Origin: Prostheceraeus crozeri
Lineage: Eukaryota > Platyhelminthes > Polycladida > Euryleptidae
Assembly: GCA_907163375.1 (NCBI GenBank)
Contig: CAJQUW010012665.1
Location: forward strand, 186,001 to 250,000
DNA length: 64,000 nucleotides
Direction of reading: 5' to 3'
Below the pieces are notes generated by a model that worked only from the letters and a program-made list of their open reading frames with translations, was not told where the DNA came from and ran no database searches. Shown here in pieces: positions 59,310 through 64,000 of this stretch (positions within the stretch are counted from its first letter, which is position 1; every line of letters starts with the position of its first letter). A program made the translations under genes and the position numbers.

Positions 59310-59605
59310 TTACTTTCTCCTTTTAACGTCTGCTTTTCCTCCTTGGTGAGGGTTGGACGTGATGAGACTCCTCCAACGGGCGCGGTCCTGTGTGTCTTCC
59401 ACTGTCAGCCTCAGCTCCTTCATGTCTTCCTGGATGGTCTGCAGCCATGATCTTCTTGATCTGCCACGTGGCCTGGGACCTTCGACAGCCACGTTGAGCA
59501 CGCGATGAATCGGCTCCTCCTCTGTCCTCCGTTTCACGTGCCCGAACCACCTCAACCTGCGTTCTCTGAGTACGACCTCCAGCTGTTTGAGGCCGCACCT
59601 GTACA
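59310..59605 (-). pseudogene. LINE RT C-terminal tail
   Basis: An intact 95-codon stretch: LKQLEVVLRERRLRWFGHVK, PIHRVLNVAVEGPRPRGRSR, RSWLQTIQEDMKELRL, AWR-type DRARWRSLITSNPHQGGK, ending in a stop at 59310. This is the standard C-terminus that follows the RT in many animal LINEs (RRLRWFGHV, GxRPRGRPxxxW, L.eA.DRxxWR). The sequence upstream of 59605 is not LINE, so it is a 5'-truncated insertion. It represents the part missing at the left edge of the window, but belongs to a distinct copy. Confidence 0.85.
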
Positions 59606-59808
59606 CACAGACAATTGTTTCAATCAACGTAACTTCACAGTGCAAGCGCTCGGCTATTATTATTAACATCATATGGGATGAGGTGCTAGCTGACTGAAGT
59701 GAAAACTCGCATTTGGTGGGAATAGGCCGGGAGTTGTCGACAATCTAGATCGGCCGATTCGCGCACAGGGACATGACAAATCTACAATTCTTGAGCGCGG
59801 GTTGAGGT

Positions 59809-60459
59809 TAGGTCTCCGACCGGCTCCGATCCGGTTTTCAAAGCTTGTGATCCGGATCCGGTTACCCTCTGATCTGGATCCGATCCGGTTATGATCCGGT
59901 GATTTTATAAGTAGTATGTACTTAATGGTGCGCATATTTCTATGTTCGTGCTCGGAACCTAGCAGAAAACTTGAATAGAATTAATAAACTTTCTTGATAA
60001 TAGAGACTTATCACAGGCTTCTATCTTAATCTTGCATTATTCATTGTCGGCATTTTTGATTATTATGACGCGTACAGTCATTAAACAACATTACTACGAC
60101 TTCCGCTTCAAATGATAAATGCTATCTTCTAGCGTCGTATATGTCATGAATTTCATTTTTTTCTCCATAGCAAAACGACGCGCTGATGGGCAATCGATGC
60201 GAGTAGCCTTAAGCTGATTGGTAGTGCATGCATGTTCGTGATCTGAGCCAACCAGAGGACCATAGATTTAGACCAGTAAAGCAGATTGGTTGTTTCCCTT
60301 ATTCCCCAATGAGCACCAATGATGCGTATTTAGTTCTGCAGTAGAAAGGAGATCTTATACATCAGTAGCCTACACAACCTTGATCAGTCCTTGTATACTG
60401 CTGATCACATTTCCGACTTTTGCCGGATCACCGGATCCGATGATCCGGTCGGAGCCTTA
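59809..60459. mobile_element. hAT-type MITE, family D (651 bp)
   Basis: Ends TAGGTCTCCGACCGG and CCGGTCGGAGCCTTA (13 of 15 pairs) with an exact 8-bp duplication GTTGAGGT (59801-59808 and 60460-60467). Subterminal clusters of GATCCGG and CCGGATC lie at both ends, the expected pattern of hAT transposase-binding repeats. No transposase is encoded. Confidence 0.92.
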
Positions 60460-60467
60460 GTTGAGGT

Positions 60468-62730
60468 GTACCTTCGTGAAGCGTGAGAGTCGATGCTAGG
60501 GAGGAGTGCTCATAACCTATATTACACGGGGCCTTGCACATTTTTGACATTACTGAGGCTATGACATGTAAGACTCTAATTTTTGCGACGTTTTCCTTCT
60601 CAAAAACTCGAAATCCGCAGTAAAATATGGTCAAATGCGTTGACGCTCGTCTCTTGTCAATAAAGATGGAAGTGGCATTCTTGGAAGAGGAGCATCTTAA
60701 CATGTTCCGCTCTGGAGTATGTCAAAGGTGAAGGCTGATTGAATATAGGGCTCGATTGCTCTTTGAATTCTTTATTTGTCATTTGTAGAGTCGTTCAGAT
60801 TTTCATGTGCGTCTTCAGTTAATTATCAAATTTAACGTTGATAAATCGAATGTGGGCATTGCTGAAAAGTGTCAAATACAACTTCAAACCGGATGAAACC
60901 AGTCAGTCGATCTCAAGATCATTCTATGACATACCTGTTCTACTGCGTATGCACAATAATGCATCTCTTACGTAATTGAAAAGTTCTAATTGTTCTTTTG
61001 TAAGTGAATGAGATATATTAAGACAATTAAAGTCATCTATTAATTCCTGAACTTTAAATAATTTCATCATACAATCACAACAGTTCAATAGAAATCGTTT
61101 CTGATGGCGCTTGAGATTTTATCAAAGTTCCTGTGCTGCTGAAAGTAGCCTCTTTCCATCGATGATAAGGGTATTGTATTTTTGAACAGCTGCCCTCATA
61201 CATTCTACCAACTGCGCCGTTCGATCGTCAACAAGTAGACATTCCAGCCATTATGTATTCAGAATATTTTACACTGACGTCACTAAGGTCATTTACTAGT
61301 AATTTCATAGTGTTAAGGAAATCAACATTGTAATCCGGTCGAAGTTCAACAACATGTTGCGTCAAATGTACTTAGATCAGAGCATGGACGTTGGTATCTG
61401 TCAGAGCGTTCTATCAACATCACGTATATTATACTTTTACATATTTCTGTGCATGTGTTGAAAAGTTGACATTACCATAGCCCTCAAAGAGCATGAGCAT
61501 TACTACACAGTCACTGGTCAGCTTTACAATCTTTGCGGTCAACACTTCTGCAGATGGTGAACTTTTGTACTACGAAGTGTATTTATGACATGCTTTTATT
61601 TTATGTATCATTTTGATTTTAAGTACTTAAGATACTTAACAAGTGGCCAAATGCAGCATTTGAAACGAAGGAGTATTATAATGTGCTCAATTGAATCATA
61701 TCGACCTTGTGCAAAAATTCGAAATTGTTAAACGATTTATTATTAACGCAATTATCAACATCACCGATATTTTGGTTTTATGTCAATATTCGATAAAATT
61801 GACTCCTTCCAACGTCGTATCTTTTACTCCTGTTATTTTCTTTATTATAAGCGCTTCTTTTCATTTTTAAGTCGCTATTTGGTTAATTAATAGAATGCAA
61901 CAAATACTGGACACTAAAGTATAATTATGATCAAATTTCAATTCAAAAAGTCTTTTTTGCAATGTGTAGATACATTTCTAAGTATGACTTTGGACTTCTT
62001 AATGTCATGGAATGGCCGATAAATAGGACGCTAGGATATCTGACATCCTCCAGATGGAGATGCAATCGCAGAAATAAATTACCTTCACTCGAATAAAAAG
62101 TCTTCTTCAATACTCTGAGCGATATCATTGTCTTGATCGCTGCGCTCTCTCGACAATGGTATCGCTCCTCATACTGAAAAGTTGACCTTTTAATCTTCGT
62201 GAAAATAATTATTCTGCAACGGAATTTATGCATCTGGTGGCAGATGCTTGAACGCTTTGAACTTATTCGTCATTCATTTTTGTGTGATCAAATATGTGAA
62301 GGAATTTTTAGAAGAATTTTCATGTGATAGGTATAATTGAAATGTTTGACAAATTTATTTAAGAAAAAACACTTATCGCTTGTCGGTTTGACGAGTATGC
62401 TCCTTTGGATTCTGCTACAGATGTCCATGCGAGTACATTTTAGAAGGTAAAGGATCGCAAGTAATCACAATGTGCGTACTATTGTTTTCTTTTTAATTTG
62501 AAGTTTTGACACGATGACGGTTCTTGTTAAAGAATCAACAAGCAGATGCTGTCCATTTTGGTCTCACTAGCTCAAGGAAAGCGAAGTGTCGGGTCTCCTT
62601 GGTTTCCTCCTTTCCTCCTGATACTTTCTCTAGCCGCAATTAGCCTTCTTCGGCGAATTTGATTCTCAGCTGCATGAGGCTGCAACTGAAGAGGGAATGA
62701 CCTATTTGTGACTCGGTTTCTCCACTTAGC
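60468..62730. other. No gene recognised
   Basis: 2.3 kb of AT-rich sequence, no motif or repeat that I can support. Confidence 0.4.
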
Positions 62731-63045
62731 GGTACGATAGCTCAGTTGGTTAAGAGCCACGCTTCAGCACGGAAGTGCACAAGGTCCAGGGTTCGAGTCT
62801 GTCCGCCTAAAGGACGGACCACCGCTCACACTGGAGGTGGTAGGATAGCTCAGTTGGTTAAGAGCCACGCTTCAGCACGGAAGTTCACAAGGTCCAGGGT
62901 TCGAGTCTGTCCGCCTCAGGAGGCACCACCGCTCACACTGGAGGTGGTAGGATAGCTCAGTTGGTTAAGAGCCACATTCCAGCACGGAAGTGCACAAGGT
63001 CCAGGGTTAGAGTCTGACACCGCTCTCACTGGAGGTTGTTAGCTC
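62731..63045 (+). repeat. Three tandem tRNA-derived units, about 108 bp each
   Basis: GATAGCTCAGTTGGTTAAGA begins at 62736, 62844 and 62951. Each unit has a tRNA-like D arm, a distorted anticodon region (loop around AGCACG) and a T arm with GGGTTCGAGTCTG as B box, then a non-tRNA spacer with CCGCTCACACTGGAGGTGG. The third is shorter at its end and has GGGTTAGAG in the B box. They are not functional tRNAs by fold, but polymerase III promoter boxes are present in units 1 and 2. Confidence 0.8.
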
Positions 63046-63741
63046 TGCTCTGGTGAGATTTGCAAATGTGTGAAGGTTGCCCCACCTAGCCACTAGCTTC
63101 CTAGAATGGCTTCGTGCCTTGGGTGGGACAGGTATGAATAAAAAATTGAAAATTGCGATTTCTTATGATACACTGTAAGAAGGCAGTTGCTGGTATGCTA
63201 CACGTATGCTTCTTCTCTGTGCTGAAGAACAAGCTTCTCACACACCTCGTAGAAAGGAGCTGGCCGTACGCCTGGGATGTCCTAGCTTCATCTCAGACTG
63301 CTACTCCCATTTCAACCATACTCCAAAATTCCAGTCATTACCGCTTCGAAGGTAAGGAGATCTCTCAACTGACTGAATTCATAAACCTCCTGCAAGGAGA
63401 GACAGCTGAATGATCCATCATTTGGGATATTGATTGGTCATCCCAGCTTCAAGCCAAGTTTAACGAGTCATCCGAATCATGTCTTTGTGTTAAGGTTGAA
63501 GTCTTCGAAAGTTCATTTTTAAAGTCATGCAATACTTTCCGAGTGTCCAGGCGCATGTTCTCGACAGCAAGGAAGCCGCGTTCTTTTGTAGAATTGGAAA
63601 ATTGTTCTGTGTTAGTGAAATATCTTGGCAGCTTCCTTGATATGCTGCTATCACATACATGTGCACCAGTCTATGTGCCGAGTGGTCAAACAAAGAGGCG
63701 AAAATATCCTCGTGTGTCTCGATCTATTTCAGCGGAAGTAG
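63046..63741. other. No gene recognised
   Basis: Probably the decayed upstream part of the element whose end is readable from 63742, but I cannot align it to anything. Confidence 0.3.
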
Positions 63742-64000
63742 GAAGTTCGAGTGGATAGACACCTGCCAGATGAATTGTCCCTATCTGACCAACGGCCTGA
63801 CCTAGTGTTGATCGATGCAGTAGGGAAGAGAATGATTGTGGGCGAACTAACCGCTCTCTGGCAAGAGAACGTTGAGGATGCCCATAAGAGGAAAACTGCC
63901 AAATATGAAGAACTTACTAAAGGGATTCGGAAACAAGGGTGCAAATATGAGTTCATGCCCTTTGAAGTGAGATGCCGCGGTTTTGTTGCTCCATCGTTCA
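63742..64000 (+). CDS. PD-(D/E)XK nuclease-like domain, mobile-element type (partial)
   Basis: The frame is open from a TAG at 63739 to the right edge. It reads RHLPDELSLSDQRPDLVLID, RMIVGELTALWQENVEDAHK, RKTAKYEELTKGIRKQG and YEFMPFEVRCRGFVAP. The RPDxVL, then ELTxPWExNxxxAxxRKxxKY, then EVxCRGF series is one I know from repetitive proteins in many animal genomes. RPD, the Glu of GELT and the Lys of RK-KY fit a PD-(D/E)XK-type fold, although this reading is an inference. The element type is not clear from what is visible. No host gene of this type is known to me. Confidence 0.6.

Noticed and set aside
62736-62812. Functional tRNA genes in tandem
   Set aside because: The anticodon arm does not fold with a seven-base loop, and the acceptor stem is not paired.

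Overview
The window is eukaryotic and almost certainly animal. It is AT-rich and gene-poor, with spliceosomal introns in its transposase genes and a large load of degraded mobile elements: non-LTR retrotransposons with RT tails, Penelope-like GIY-YIG fragments, Tc1/mariner, hAT-type MITEs and tRNA-derived SINE-like units. That mix fits a marine invertebrate (an echinoderm, hemichordate or similar lineage), but the sequence does not fix the species. I recognised no host protein-coding gene. Nearly every protein similarity I can defend belongs to a transposable element. All similarities are from reading translations by eye; no database search was run.

Left part (1-16 kb): the window opens inside a LINE reverse-transcriptase C-terminus on the minus strand (1-577). 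From about 2.6 to 10 kb lies a Tc1-type (DD34E) transposase gene on the minus strand. It is split by a 6,213-bp DNA transposon (2994-9206) with about 550-bp, almost identical terminal inverted repeats and a 4-bp GATT target duplication. The insert carries its own two-exon DDE/D-type transposase, interrupted by one TAG codon, and its intron holds a tRNA-like SINE head. Removing the insert restores the Tc1 reading frame exactly.

Middle (16-45 kb): fragments of mariner, LINEs and Penelope-like elements alternate with non-autonomous elements. Those with clear 8-bp target duplications are a hAT-type MITE nested in a SINE (21.7 kb), a 606-bp MITE (25.9 kb, second copy at 57.4 kb) and a 951-bp MITE (38.6 kb). 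A 744-bp foldback MITE with two 345-bp arms sits at 33.1 kb, with an incomplete relative at 40.5 kb and a miniature relative at 36.0 kb. A 77-bp minisatellite with higher-order structure occupies 30.2-31.6 kb. At 32.4-32.6 kb a tRNA-like unit carries a hammerhead-ribozyme-like core inside nested inverted repeats.

Right part (45-64 kb): another hAT-type MITE (45.05 kb); a LINE whose RT-coding region has been blown up into a 16-copy, 70-bp minisatellite (46.4-48.1 kb); a 35-bp satellite (49.6 kb); a Tc1 relic (51.0-51.6 kb); LINE fragments at 55 and 59.3 kb; a hAT-type MITE at 59.8 kb; three tandem tRNA-like units at 62.7 kb; and a partial PD-(D/E)XK-like open frame running off the right edge.

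The genes do not form a pathway. The window is a layered record of insertions whose order can partly be read: SINE before hAT MITE, Tc1 before the long-TIR transposon, LINE before minisatellite.
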